This document shows positions 18,992 to 29,368 of a DNA stretch of 64,000 nucleotides, piece by piece. Position 1 is the stretch's first letter, and every line of letters starts with the position of its first letter. A program made the position numbers and the translations under genes. Below the pieces are notes generated by a model. The model searched no databases. It had not been told where the DNA came from and saw only the letters and a program-made list of their open reading frames with translations. This DNA is from Ilyomonas sp963847085. GTDB taxonomy: Bacteria > Bacteroidota > Bacteroidia > Chitinophagales > Chitinophagaceae. The stretch lies in contig CAWJYO010000009.1 of assembly GCA_963847085.1 (NCBI GenBank), positions 496,001 to 560,000 on the forward strand. The letters run 5' to 3'.

Positions 18992-19891
18992 ATGAAAAAA
19001 TACATAAAACCAAATATAAGACACTTAGTTCTTGGCGCCTTGTTACTTACAATTTTAGGATCTTGTGTAAAAAGCAGGAGTGGCGAAACCGATTTTAGTG
19101 GTTTAAAACCCATTGTCATGATTAGAGAAGGCGGTATGCAAAACTTTAGCAACAGTGCTTTAACTTTTCCTTCAAGCGATAATGTTGATACGGCTTATTT
19201 CAGGGTAAATTATGCGGCTACCAATGTAGCACCCAAGGACATAACTGTACAGTTAGGATTTGACAGCGGGGCGTTAAATACTTATAATAATTCAGGTGGT
19301 ACTCAGTATGCAAAATTTCCCGATAGCATTTACTCGTTTCCTGTGACATCGGTTACTATTAAAGCAGGGCAAAGTTTTTCAGACCTCATTCCGTTTGTAG
19401 TATATCCTAGCAAGATCGATCCAACAAAAAACTATATGTTTCCTGTTAGTATTATAAGTGCTGGTGGTATAAATATTAGCGGTAACTTTTCAACAGTTTA
19501 CTATCACTTGATAGGAAATCCAATTGCAGGTGCCTATCAACATGAATGGTTGCGTTGGAGTAAGGCTGATAGTACTGGAACACCAAATTTTGATGTATTC
19601 AGTTCTACTGTTTTTGCACCCAGCGATCCTACAACAATTAACGTAAGTAGTGGTACCGGAGTAAGTTATATACTCTCTTTTACAGATTCGGCAGGGGTTC
19701 CTACCAATTTTGCGGTTGCATTTCCTAGCAGTTCGAGCGATCCTGGAAGCCCGGCTCATAATGGGATAACAATCACAGGAGGACCAACAATTGAAAGAGC
19801 AGATCCGAAATTAGGTGTCTACAGGTTTACTTTTACTTACCTTAATGGTTCGGGAGCACCGAGAGTGATTGTAGATCAATTTACAAAATAA
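18992..19891 (+). CDS. DUF1735 domain surface lipoprotein of the SusCD operon
   Basis: This 299-residue lipoprotein has a signal peptide ending LTILGSCVKS. Residues about 60-150 resemble the DUF1735 (BT_3987-like) N-terminal module: a beta-sandwich with a VNYAATNVAPKDITVQLGF stretch and an FPVTSVTIKAGQSFSDLIPF strand pair. The C-terminal half is beta-rich with no recognised catalytic motif. In this position after susCD, such proteins act as accessory surface glycan- or substrate-binding lipoproteins. A bidirectional terminator follows. The role is inferred from context. Confidence 0.8.
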   Translation: MKKYIKPNIRHLVLGALLLTILGSCVKSRSGETDFSGLKPIVMIREGGMQNFSNSALTFPSSDNVDTAYFRVNYAATNVAPKDITVQLGFDSGALNTYNNSGGTQYAKFPDSIYSFPVTSVTIKAGQSFSDLIPFVVYPSKIDPTKNYMFPVSIISAGGINISGNFSTVYYHLIGNPIAGAYQHEWLRWSKADSTGTPNFDVFSSTVFAPSDPTTINVSSGTGVSYILSFTDSAGVPTNFAVAFPSSSSDPGSPAHNGITITGGPTIERADPKLGVYRFTFTYLNGSGAPRVIVDQFTK

Positions 19892-19906
19892 AGTTTTAGT
19901 TAATTC

Positions 19907-19954
19907 CATTTAATTAAAAAGCTGTCTTATTTAAGACAGCTTTTTAATTAAATG
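19907..19954. terminator. bidirectional terminator between the SusCD operon and the convergent gene
   Basis: A perfect palindrome with CATTTAATTAAAAAGCTGTC on the left, its complement on the right and a TTATTTAA centre gives a stem of about 20 base pairs. T and A runs flank the GC core on both sides, so it can terminate transcription from either direction between the convergent genes ending at 19891 and 19966. Confidence 0.9.
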
Positions 19955-19965
19955 GTTGAATGAAT

Positions 19966-20700
19966 TTAAGAGTTCAACGAGCGAATCAATCCAACTAAAA
20001 AGCTCTCGTTTCTTTCAGCAGAGAAATTATCACTCAGGTAATTGTTTACCTTGTTTTTATCTTGAGCCAGTGCTTTCTTGATACTGTTGTCTTTTAACTT
20101 AATGGCTTGGGGCGCACCGTCTTTATAAGAAACATAATACGTAACATCATCATCAAACTCATCAGCCATATCGCCATTTCTTACTTTAACCATGTCTGAT
20201 GGGTCGAACTTTACGTACTTTGTTTTTACCGATTTTAGTAAAGTGTATCCGGCATCATCTTTCAATACTACTTCGTAAAAATCGGTTTTGTTTTCAGGAT
20301 TGTATAGGGAAGCATGAACAAAATGATGCGTACTATCGTTATTCGTTACAGTAAAACCTCCAATTTTATCTTTGCTTACTTCCAGCACAGCATCTGAGGC
20401 TTTTGGTTTTATAAATAAAGTTTGCCTTACTTTATCATACAAATAAAGATAATCGGTAGCCGTTGTTTCGCCGGTTGGACTAATTAATGAACCAGGCAGC
20501 CAACCAGGGAAATAGAATTGGCTGCCTTTTGTGTTGGCATTTGAAAAACTATGCAAGCCTTCGTAACCTGAAGATGTTTTATTGCCCGTTCCATATTTTG
20601 AAACCTGGGAAAATTCGTCACGCAAACCTTCAGTGCTTACCTGCGCAAAGGAAACAGCGCAAAGAGAAGTGCCAATGAGGAGAAGAAAATATTGTTTCAT
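19966..20700 (-). CDS. hypothetical secreted protein
   Basis: The start is set at 20700, where a signal peptide (MKQYFLLLIGTSLCAVSFAQ) begins. The product is 244 residues. After the signal it is a mixed alpha/beta protein with a strand-rich centre (DYLYLYDKVRQTLFIKPKASDAVLEVSKDK) and a charged C-terminus (KKALAQDKNKVNNYLSDNFSAERNESFLVGLI). Similar periplasmic proteins are frequent in Chitinophagaceae, but no named domain is recognised. A TAnnTTTG box lies 18 bases upstream, so it is probably transcribed alone, convergent with the SusCD operon. Confidence 0.65.
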   Translation of the reverse strand: MKQYFLLLIGTSLCAVSFAQVSTEGLRDEFSQVSKYGTGNKTSSGYEGLHSFSNANTKGSQFYFPGWLPGSLISPTGETTATDYLYLYDKVRQTLFIKPKASDAVLEVSKDKIGGFTVTNNDSTHHFVHASLYNPENKTDFYEVVLKDDAGYTLLKSVKTKYVKFDPSDMVKVRNGDMADEFDDDVTYYVSYKDGAPQAIKLKDNSIKKALAQDKNKVNNYLSDNFSAERNESFLVGLIRSLNS

Positions 20701-20717
20701 AAAGCAATTTTTACTAT

Positions 20718-20725
20718 CAAAGCTA
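20718..20725 (-). promoter_or_regulatory. candidate -7 box for the secreted protein at 19966-20700
   Basis: Read on the minus strand the sequence is TAGCTTTG, matching TAnnTTTG, 18 bases before the start codon. No clear -33 TTG is seen at the expected distance. Confidence 0.4.
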
Positions 20726-20890
20726 ATCAATCTATAACGTATTATTTTGATAAGAAATTAGAAAAATTCGTCGAAATGAAATGTTGGTTATTGTCGTCAT
20801 TTTGCAAATACCAGCATTTGGTTTTGCAGTATAATTATTCGCTGAAGACTTACCTTTCAAGCATTGTAATCTTATCAGTTAAAGCCAATT

Positions 20891-22390
20891 CTACACCGCA
20901 ATCACGCTTGCATCTTTCGTTTCTAATTTGGAAACGCCCATTAAATACTCATCGGCTTTGCGGGCGCATTCTCTCCCTTCACTGATTGCCCAAACCACTA
21001 ATGATTGTCCTCTGCGCATATCGCCGCAGGCGAAGATTTTTGGAATATTGGTTTGATAGGCCTTTTCGCTTGCTTTTACATTGCCACGTTCATCTAACTC
21101 AACTTCCAATTGCTCCAACAAACCTTTCTTTTGCGGATGCACAAAACCCATTGCCAACAAAGCCAAATCGCAGGGAATAAGGCGCTCGCTGTTGGGAACT
21201 TCGGCTTGCTGTAAGGGCCTGCCATCATTCGATAGTTTCCATTCCAGATCTACAATTTTCAAAGCTTTTAAGTTTCCGTTTTCATCGCCAACAAACTCTT
21301 TGGTGGCAATTGCCCAATGCCGGTGTGCGCCTTCTTCGTGCGAAGAAGTATGTTTTAAAGTCATAGGATAAGAAGGCCATGGCATATAGTCGGTTCTGTT
21401 ACTCGGAGGTTGCGGCATCAGTTCAAACTGGGTTACTGATACAGCACCATGCCGGTTAGAAGTACCAACACAATCGCTGCCGGTATCTCCCCCACCAATT
21501 ACCACAACATGTTTACCGCTTGCAGTTACTTCGTAAGGTAGAATATTGCTTTCCAGTTCTTTTCCATCCAACGGGTTTTTATTTGCCACTCTTTTGTTTT
21601 GCTGCTTTAAAAACTCCATTGCATAATATACTCCTGTTAACTCGCGACCTGGAATTGCCAGGTTTCTTGGTACAGTAGAACCGCCTGCCAGTACAATCAA
21701 ATGGTACTCACGTAATAAATCGTTGAGTTTTACATTTACGCCCACATTTGCGTTGCATTTAAAAACCACACCTTCTTCCTGCATCAGGTGAATGCGACGG
21801 TCAATTACAGTCTTTTCCAGTTTAAAATCGGGAATCCCATACCGCAGCAAGCCACCCGGTGCATCGTCACGTTCAAAAACAGTAACGCTATGCCCGGCAT
21901 AATTCAGTTGGGCCGCCGCCGCTAAACCCGCAGGACCTGAACCTATTACTGCTATTTTTTTCCCGGTTCGTACATTGGGTTTTCGTGGCTTCGCAATGCC
22001 TTTTAAAAAAGCAATTTCAATGATATGCTTTTCTATTTCTTCAATGGTAATAGGAGGTTGATTGATGCCCAGCACACAAGCACTTTCGCATGGTGCAGGA
22101 CAAATACGACCCGTAAATTCAGGAAAATTATTGGTAGAAATTAAAATCTCGTAAGCTTCTTCCCAGCTTTCACGATATACCGCATCATTGAACTCCGGTA
22201 TAATGTTGCCCAACGGACATCCACTGTGGCAAAACGGAACGCCACAATCCATACATCGCGCCGCCTGATGGTTTAATTTTTCGGGCGAAAACAAATTCAC
22301 AAACTCGTGGTAATCCTTCAGCCGTTCTTGTACCGGACGTTTGGTTGGCAATTCTCTTTCAAACTCTAAAAAGCCGGTTGGTTTTCCCAT
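20891..22390 (-). CDS. gltD: glutamate synthase small (NADPH) subunit
   Basis: GltD passes electrons from NADPH to the large subunit for reductive transfer of glutamine amide nitrogen to 2-oxoglutarate. The 499-residue protein has the N-terminal iron-sulfur motif CMDCGVPFCHSGCPLGN and a second Cys set (GRICPAPCESACVLG). The FAD-binding GSGPAGLAAAAQLNYAG follows, then an NADPH site (VVIGGGDTGSDCVGTS) and the C-terminal FAD contact (FACGDMRRGQSLVVWAI). Length and motifs are complete. It lies about 200 bases downstream of the gltB region on the same strand, so an operon is expected. Confidence 0.97.
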   Translation of the reverse strand: MGKPTGFLEFERELPTKRPVQERLKDYHEFVNLFSPEKLNHQAARCMDCGVPFCHSGCPLGNIIPEFNDAVYRESWEEAYEILISTNNFPEFTGRICPAPCESACVLGINQPPITIEEIEKHIIEIAFLKGIAKPRKPNVRTGKKIAVIGSGPAGLAAAAQLNYAGHSVTVFERDDAPGGLLRYGIPDFKLEKTVIDRRIHLMQEEGVVFKCNANVGVNVKLNDLLREYHLIVLAGGSTVPRNLAIPGRELTGVYYAMEFLKQQNKRVANKNPLDGKELESNILPYEVTASGKHVVVIGGGDTGSDCVGTSNRHGAVSVTQFELMPQPPSNRTDYMPWPSYPMTLKHTSSHEEGAHRHWAIATKEFVGDENGNLKALKIVDLEWKLSNDGRPLQQAEVPNSERLIPCDLALLAMGFVHPQKKGLLEQLEVELDERGNVKASEKAYQTNIPKIFACGDMRRGQSLVVWAISEGRECARKADEYLMGVSKLETKDASVIAV

Positions 22391-22442
22391 GCTGCTTTTG
22401 TTTTTATAACAATTTTAAATGATGTTTGTTGGATGGAAACAC

Positions 22443-22516
22443 ATAGACACAGTAGGAACATAGACTTTCTATGTGCTTTTCTTATGTTTCTATAATTCTA
22501 TCCCGACTCGTCGGGA
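22443..22516. repeat. intergenic palindromes between gltB and gltD
   Basis: Imperfect arms ATAGACACAGTAGGAACATAGA (left, 22443 onward, in two blocks) and TCTATGTGCTTTTCTTATGT (right, ending about 22492) can fold back on each other. TCCCGACTCGTCGGGA at 22501-22516 forms a second, compact hairpin. Either could attenuate or process a gltB-gltD transcript. Confidence 0.5.
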
Positions 22517-22593
22517 CAAGTTGTGTTTCAAAAATGCTATTATACATTTACGGCATCCTATCTTCTCTCTTTTCTTCTCTACGCGAATGTTCT

Positions 22594-25500
22594 TTACAAT
22601 CCATTGTCTGATTGGTTTTGCAACTGGTGTGTCTTTTTCTCCATTGCTTTTTTATAATCGGTAGGATACACTTTTACAAAATGTTGCAACTGTGTTTCCC
22701 AATCGCTTAAAACAAAACGAGCAACGGTGCTTTCGGTGTATTGGTAATGCCGTTCAACCATGGAGCGAAGCCATTGTGCATCTTCTTCGGTTACCGTTTC
22801 GAGGTTTACCATTTCTTTATTGCACAAACCGGCAAATTGTTGCGCGGCATCGTAAATATAAGCGATACCGCCACTCATGCCTGCTGCAAAATTCCGCCCG
22901 GTAGCACCTAATACAATCACACGCCCGCCAGTCATGTATTCACAACCGTGGTCGCCAACGCCTTCTACCACTACATTTGCACCTGAATTGCGAACGCAAA
23001 AGCGTTCACCTGCTTTACCTCGTATAAAGGCTTCGCCGTCAAGTTGCGCCATAAAATGCCACATTACCAATGATGATGTTTTCTTCCGGTGTAAACTTTG
23101 CTTTTTTAGAAGGATAAACGATCAATCTTGCACCGCTTAAACCCTTGCCAAAATAATCATTGGCATCGCCTTCCAATTCAAGCGTAACACCTTTGGTATT
23201 GAAAGCGCCAAAGCTTTGTCCGGCTGTTCCGTTAAGTTTAAAATGAATGGTATCTTCCGGCAAACCGGCTGCTTTGTATCGCTTTGTAATTTCGTTGGAA
23301 AGATGGTTCCGGCGGTTCGGTCAGTATTCTTTATAGTGAATTCAGCTTTTGTTTTTGCACCATTTTCTAAGGCCGGTTGTGCTGCAGATAAAAATTTCCA
23401 ATCCAAAACGTTCTCCAAACCATGATCCTGCTCTTCTGATTTATGCAAGGTCATTTCATTTGACAATAGCATCTTTATACAGCAATCGCCGAAAAATCTA
23501 ACTTCTTAATTTCCAGTGCTGTATGTTTTCTTTTGCACGAAGACAATCTACCTGGCCCACCATTTCATTTACGGTTCTAAAACCAAGCTCTGCCATGATT
23601 TCGCGCAGTTCCTGCGTGATAAATTTGAAGAAATTCACTACATGGTCGGCATTGCCGGTAAAGCGTTTGCGCAGTTCAGGATCTTGCGTGGCTACACCAA
23701 CAGGGCAGGTATTCAAATGGCATTTGCGCATCATAATACAACCTTCTACAATCAGTGCAGCAGTGGCTACACCCCATTCTTCAGCACCCAGCAAAGCCGC
23801 AATGGCAATGTCTCTGCCTGTTTTCATCTGCCCGTCGGCCTGCACCACAATGCGGCTGCGAAGTTTGTTTTTGACCAAAGTTTGATGCGTTTCTGCCAAA
23901 CCCAGTTCCCAGGGCAAACCGGCATGTTTGATAGACTGAAATAGGAGATGCACCCGTGCCGCCATCAAAACCTGAAATAAGCACCACATCTGCTTTTGCT
24001 TTGGTAACGCCGGCGGCAATGGTTCCTACGCCTGCTTTGGAAACAAGCTTTACATTGATGCGTGCAGCGCGATTGGCATTTTTTAAATCGAATATCAATT
24101 GGGCCAAATCTTCAATCGAATAAATATCATGGTGTGGTGGCGGCGAAATTAAACCCACACCAGGCGTTGAATGCCGTGTTTTGCCAATCCAATCATCTAC
24201 TTTATGTCCGGGCAATTGTCCGCCTTCGCCGGGCTTTGCGCCCTGTGCCATTTTAATCTGCAATTCATCCGCTTCGGTTAAATAATAACTGGTAACACCA
24301 AACCGTGCCGATGCCACTTGTTTGATAGCGGAGCGCACGATAATCGCCGTTAGCCATTTTTTCATAACGCACTTCATCTTCGCCACCTTCGCCGGTATTG
24401 CTTTTGCCACCCAAACGGTTCATGGCAATGGCAAGTGTAGTATGTGCTTCCCACGAAATAGAGCCAAAACTCATAGCGCCGGTAGCAAAGCGTTTGTAAA
24501 TATTTTCAGCAGGTTCTACTTCATCAATTGAAATGGAAGGACGATTAGGAACCATTTCCAATAAGCTGCGCAACGTAACCGCTTTCTCACTTTGGTCGTT
24601 TACCAGCTTTGAATATTTTTTGAAAATACTGTAATCATTCATCCTTGTTGAGTATTGCAGGAGATGAATGGTTTGCGGATTGAATAAATGAAACTCGCCT
24701 TTGCGTTTCCACTGGTAAATACCACCTTCTGTAAGCAGGTGTGCATACGTTTCTTTTTTGCCAAAAGCAAAAAAATGTTTGGCCAATGCTTCTCTCGCTA
24801 ATTCATCCAAACCCAAGCCTTCAATGCGCGAAGTAGCTCCGGTAAAGTAGCGGTTCACCACATCTTTATTAATACCGATAATTTCAAAAATTTGTGCGCC
24901 CTGGTAAGATTGCAGTGTGGAAATACCCATTTTTGAAAATACTTTCAGCAAGCCATCGCACACCGATTTAATATAGTTCTTTTTTAAAGCTTCTACATCA
25001 AGGTCTGTTTTTAATTTGCCGTTCAACTTCATGTCGCGGATGGTAGAAAGCGCCAGGTACGGATTGATAGCCGTTGCACCAAACCCGATTAAACAGGCAA
25101 AATGATGTACTTCCCAAACATCACCGGCTTCTACTACAAGCCCAACCTGACCACGCAAGCCTTTGCGGATGAGATGATGATGAACCGCCGAAACTGCCAG
25201 CAGCGAGGGAATAGGAGCATGGTCGCAATCAATGGCACGGTCGGTTAAAATCAATACTTCAAAGCCGTCGTTCACAGCGTCAACAGCATAGCGGCAAAGC
25301 CGGTCTATACCTGCTTGCAACGAACCCGCTTTGCCATCGGCGCGGAAATAGGTTTGTAGTGTTTTTGCCTGAAAAATGCCGGTATCAATGCTACGCAATT
25401 TTTCAAGCTCATGATTGTTTAAAATGGGATGTTTTAAAGCTACCGTATGGCAGGCCAATGGGTCTTCTTCCAGTAAATTGCCATTGTTGCCCACAAAAGT

Positions 25501-27142
25501 AGCCAGAGACATAATCATGCGCTCACGAATGGGGTCAATCGGCGGATTGGTTACCTGCGCAAACAATTGTTTGAAATAAGAACTTAAATGTTGTGGCTGA
25601 TCGCTCAATACTGCAAGCGGCACATCGGTTCCCATTGAACCAATAGGCTCTTTACCATCCACTGCCATTGGAGAAATAATGGTTTCCAAATCTTCCGTTG
25701 TATAGCCAAATGCTTTTTGGTATTTAAAGATCTGGTCGCTTTCCAAATGTGTGAATTGCACCCGAGGTTCGGGCAATTCTTCCAGCCGGATTTTGTATTT
25801 GTTCAGCCATTCGCTATAAGGCTTCTGTGAGCAGATGGTTTTTTTCAATTCTTCATCACTAATAATTTTACCCGCTTCCATGTCAACCACAAACATTTTT
25901 CCTGGCTGCAATCTTCCAAATTCCTTTACCATCTCTGGCTTTACCGGCAATACGCCGCTTTCCGATGCCATGATAACCCGATCATCGGTGGTAACGCAAT
26001 AACGCGAAGGACGCAAGCCGTTTCTGTCAAGCGTGGCACCTATAATTTTACCATCTGTAAACGAAATAGAAGCCGGACCATCCCACGGTTCCATTAAACA
26101 GGCATGATATTCATAAAACGCTTTTTTGAAAGGTTCCATCGTATCATTGCCATCCCAGGCTTCGGGAATCAGCATCATCATTACATGTGGCAGAGAACGG
26201 CCGCAGAGCGTAAGCAATTCGATCACATTGTCAAGACATGCAGAGTCAGACTGCCCGTTAAAAATAACAGGCAGCAGCATTTCCATTTCTTCTTTTGAAA
26301 AAAAGGAAGAAAGAAAGCCCGCTTCGCTGCTGCGCAACCAGTTAAGGTTGCCCTGCAACGTATTGATTTCGCCATTGTGTGCAATGTAGCGGAAAGGCTG
26401 CGCCAGGTTCCAGGAAGGAAACGTATTCGTGGCAAAACGTGAGTGTATCAACCCGAAAGCCGATACCACGCGTTTATTGTTCAAATCAGGAAAATAACCG
26501 CGTACCTGGTTAGAGGTTAACTGGCCTTTGTAAACTACCGTTTTATAAGAAAGCGAAGCAATATAAAAACCGGTAGTAGTCTATGCGAACAGTGTTGTAA
26601 ATAGTGTGTGACGCATAATTGCGCAAAACAAAAAGCTTGCGTTCAAATGCATCGGCATCGGTAATATGGTCGGGGCAGGCAATAAACACATGCTCCATTT
26701 CGGGTTCAACGCTCAGTGCGGTTTTGCCAATACCATCGGGGTTCACCGGAACGCTGCGATATGTGAGCACTTCAAGCCCCAGTTTATCGGCAGCGCGATT
26801 GAATATATCGCGGCATTCTTCGCGTAGCCTGATGTCTTTTGGAAAGAACATTACGCCCACGCCATATCTGCCATAAGAAGGAAGATGGATGCCTTGTTTT
26901 AAACATTCATCAAAGAAAAATTCATGCGGCATCTGCAGCAAGATACCTGCTCCATCGCCTGTGTTGTTTTCGCAGCCGCAGGCACCGCGATGCTCCATAT
27001 TTTCCAGCACGGTAAGTGCATCAGAAATAATACGGTGCGATTTATTGCCCTTGATATTAGCAACAAACCCAATACCGCAGGCATCATGCTCAAACTCGGG
27101 GTTATACAAACCCTCAGTGGTAAGCTGGTTGGCAACATTCAT
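22594..27142 (-). pseudogene. gltB: glutamate synthase large subunit, complete but broken by about seven indels
   Basis: The whole large subunit can be read in order across frames. It starts at 27142 with the amidotransferase domain (FEHDACGIGFVANIKG, with the nucleophile Cys) and the central domain to about 24300. The FMN/synthase domain follows (GAKPGEGGQLPGHKVDDW, ISGFDGGTGASPIS), then the 3Fe-4S motif CIMMRKCHLNTCPVGVATQD and the C-terminal beta-helix (EGVGDHGCEYMTGGRVIVLG), ending at 22594. Breaks lie near 26565, 24335, 23930, 23510, 23470, 23290 and 23050. The first is one extra A in an A run; removing it restores RFYIASLSYKTVVYKG. All domains and motifs are intact apart from single-base shifts, and gltD is intact. 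I favour consensus error, with recent inactivation as the alternative. Confidence 0.85.
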
Positions 27143-27512
27143 AGTTAAAACGTTTAAACGTAAATGAAAAGGCAGGCAATGCGCTAAAAATAGTGAAAAA
27201 ACAGAAACATTTTCACTAACAATTGGTAGTTTTCAAAAGAAACCAATCTAGTTGGACTCCAACCGCTTTGTATAATTTTTAATAACAGCCAAACAAAATC
27301 TTTTCTCGTAAGATAATTTCAATCTTTTTTAATTTTATTCTATCTCATTTTAATGATTTTAAAATTTCATTCAAATATTTTTGAGAAGAAAAAATAACGT
27401 TTTTTAAAATTGTTTTCCTTTTGCAAATGTTGTATTCAATACAAAACAAAAAGAACCGTTTTATAAAAACAGGCTTACTGTAATCTTTTATCTTTACCGC
27501 CATTTTTTGATA
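27143..27512. other. AT-rich divergent intergenic region between gltB and dxr
   Basis: About 370 bases of strongly AT-rich sequence hold no ORF. It must carry divergent promoters for gltB and dxr. TATCTTTA just before dxr (27489-27496) is one mismatch from TAnnTTTG, and a similar TATTTTTA lies on the minus strand upstream of gltB. No clear operator or riboswitch was recognised. Confidence 0.6.
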
Positions 27513-28670
27513 ATGAATAAAAAAAGAATCGCAATATTTGGCTCTACCGGGTCAATTGGAAAACAGGCTCTGGAAGTGATTGGATCACACCCTGATTTAT
27601 TCAGTGTTGAAGTGCTAACTGCCCACACCAATCACGAGTTGCTCATTCAGCAAGCTAAACAATACAAGCCCAACATTGTAGTGATTGTTGACGATAAAAA
27701 ATATGCGTTTGTAAAAGAAGCGTTGGCTAAAGAACCCATTAAAGTGTTTGCAGGTGAGGAAGCCTTAAACGATGTAGCTTCCCTGGATGTGTACGATTTA
27801 ATGCTCGCTGCCATTGTTGGCTATGCAGGTTTGCAATCTACTTTAAATGCCATTGATGCCGGAAAAATTATTGCGTTAGCCAACAAAGAAACGCTGGTGG
27901 TTGCAGGCGATATTGTGATGCACAAAGCCTTTGAAAAAAAGGTGCCTGTGATTCCGGTTGACAGCGAGCATTCCGCCATTTTCCAATGCCTGATTGGTGA
28001 AGGCAGAAATAAAATTGAAAAGATAATTTTAACTGCTAGTGGCGGCCCATTCCGTGGCAAAAAGCCCAATTATCTGATGAATGTAAAACGCGATCATGCC
28101 TTGCAGCATCCCAACTGGAGCATGGGCGCGAAAATTACCATTGATTCGGCAACGCTAATGAACAAAGGGCTGGAAATGATTGAAGCCAAATGGCTTTTTA
28201 ACCTCGAACCGGCGCAGGTAGAAGTGCTGGTGCATCCGCAAAGTATTATTCATAGCATGGTTCAGTTTGAAGATGGTAGCATTAAAGCACAAATGGGCTT
28301 GCCCGATATGAAACTGCCCATTCAATATGCTCTTTCTTTTCCTAAACGAATTGAAAGCAAATTTCCCCGTTACGACTTTAGAAAGCCCGCCGAGCTTACG
28401 TTTGAAGAGCCTGATACAAAAACCTTCCGCAACCTTTTGTTAGCCATTGAAGCCCTAAACAAAGGTGGCAACATGCCTTGCATTTTAAACGCTGCCAACG
28501 AAATTGCCGTGTATGCTTTCTTGCGCAACCGCATTGGATTTTTAGACATTCAGGAAGTGGTGGAACGCGCGATGAGTAAGGTTGATTTTATTGAACATCC
28601 AACGCTGGAAGAATATTTTTATACCGATGGTGAAACACGCAGTTATGCCGCTTCGATGATACAGATGTAG
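27513..28670 (+). CDS. dxr: 1-deoxy-D-xylulose-5-phosphate reductoisomerase
   Basis: Dxr makes 2-C-methyl-D-erythritol 4-phosphate with NADPH in the MEP isoprenoid pathway. The start is the ATG at 27513 (MNKKRIAIFGSTGSIG) rather than the in-frame TTG two codons earlier. The 385-residue protein shows the NADPH site GSTGSIGKQALEV, the catalytic metal region PVDSEHSAIFQCL, ASGGPFRG and SATLMNKGLEMIEA. In Bacteroidota dxr is commonly followed directly by rseP; here a toxin-antitoxin pair lies between them. Confidence 0.96.
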   Translation: MNKKRIAIFGSTGSIGKQALEVIGSHPDLFSVEVLTAHTNHELLIQQAKQYKPNIVVIVDDKKYAFVKEALAKEPIKVFAGEEALNDVASLDVYDLMLAAIVGYAGLQSTLNAIDAGKIIALANKETLVVAGDIVMHKAFEKKVPVIPVDSEHSAIFQCLIGEGRNKIEKIILTASGGPFRGKKPNYLMNVKRDHALQHPNWSMGAKITIDSATLMNKGLEMIEAKWLFNLEPAQVEVLVHPQSIIHSMVQFEDGSIKAQMGLPDMKLPIQYALSFPKRIESKFPRYDFRKPAELTFEEPDTKTFRNLLLAIEALNKGGNMPCILNAANEIAVYAFLRNRIGFLDIQEVVERAMSKVDFIEHPTLEEYFYTDGETRSYAASMIQM

Positions 28671-28743
28671 AATGATAATTTTTGCAGTAAAACCAAAGGA
28701 GCTCGTACCAAATGTTTTTATCTTTATCAGAAAATAAAACAGC

Positions 28744-28986
28744 ATGAGTAAAATAGTTATTGAGCTGAAAGACAATGACGAACTCAAATCATTGGAAACT
28801 TATTTGAAGGAAAAAGGCATTGTTTTTACAACCGAAGAAGAATACCAGATTCAGAAACAGCATCAGTTAATGGAAAGATTTGCCGACATGCTTTCGCAAG
28901 CTCCGAAAACAGATATATCAGAGGAAGAAATAGATAGCATCGTAGAAGAGGTAAGAACGAAACGTTATGAATCGAATCGTCCTTGA
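28744..28986 (+). CDS. antitoxin-like small protein preceding a PIN toxin
   Basis: This 80-residue acidic, helical protein (MSKIVIELKDNDELKSLETYL, then ISEEEIDSIVEEVRTKRYES) overlaps the downstream PIN-domain gene by 20 bases. Its length, charge and position match the unnamed antitoxins that accompany COG1569-type PIN toxins in Bacteroidota. A DNA-binding domain is not obvious. The neutralising role is inferred from context. Confidence 0.65.
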   Translation: MSKIVIELKDNDELKSLETYLKEKGIVFTTEEEYQIQKQHQLMERFADMLSQAPKTDISEEEIDSIVEEVRTKRYESNRP

Positions 28987-29368
28987 CACTAATTGGTGGA
29001 TTTCTTTTATTATTTCAAAAAGGTCAGGTGCATTACCATCTTTTTTCTTTCAGAACATTATCTTTTGTTTTTCTAATGAATTAACTCTTGAAATCAGAGC
29101 CGTTTTGCAGTATGAACGTATTTTCAGAAGAATTAATAAAGAAAATCTGGAAGCTTATCTTTTCTTCGAACAAAATATAGCTCAGTTTCATCACACGGTA
29201 AATGATGTATCAATCTGTCGTGATAAAAAAGATAATTTCCTTTTATCGCTTTCCCGCGATGCAAAAGCTAATTTTCTCATCACCAGAGATGATGACTTGC
29301 TAATATTGAAAGAATTTATGGAAACCAAAATCATAACGCTAAATGAGTTTATGAAACTTACTCAGTAA
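28967..29368 (+). CDS. PIN-domain toxin of a toxin-antitoxin pair
   Basis: This 133-residue PIN-domain protein is of the COG1569 'putative toxin-antitoxin system toxin component' type. It shows the first catalytic Asp in IVLDTNWWIS, a central acidic residue in LTLEIRAVL, and the C-terminal acidic set CRDKKDNFLLSLSRDAKANFLITRDDDLL. PIN proteins are metal-dependent RNases that cut tRNA, rRNA or mRNA. The overlap with the preceding gene supports a paired system. Its position between dxr and rseP suggests later insertion. Confidence 0.8.
   Translation: MNRIVLDTNWWISFIISKRSGALPSFFFQNIIFCFSNELTLEIRAVLQYERIFRRINKENLEAYLFFEQNIAQFHHTVNDVSICRDKKDNFLLSLSRDAKANFLITRDDDLLILKEFMETKIITLNEFMKLTQ

Noticed and set aside
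14188..19891. Complete polysaccharide utilisation locus
   Set aside because: SusC, SusD and a DUF1735 lipoprotein are present, but no glycoside hydrolase, sulfatase or hybrid sensor is adjacent.
23498..24531. Plus-strand ORFs opposite gltB
   Set aside because: Shadows of the gltB coding strand; no start signals or conserved domains.
27507..27512. TTG start for dxr two codons upstream of the ATG
   Set aside because: The ATG at 27513 gives the conserved N-terminus at the usual distance from GSTGSIG, so the TTG is unnecessary.
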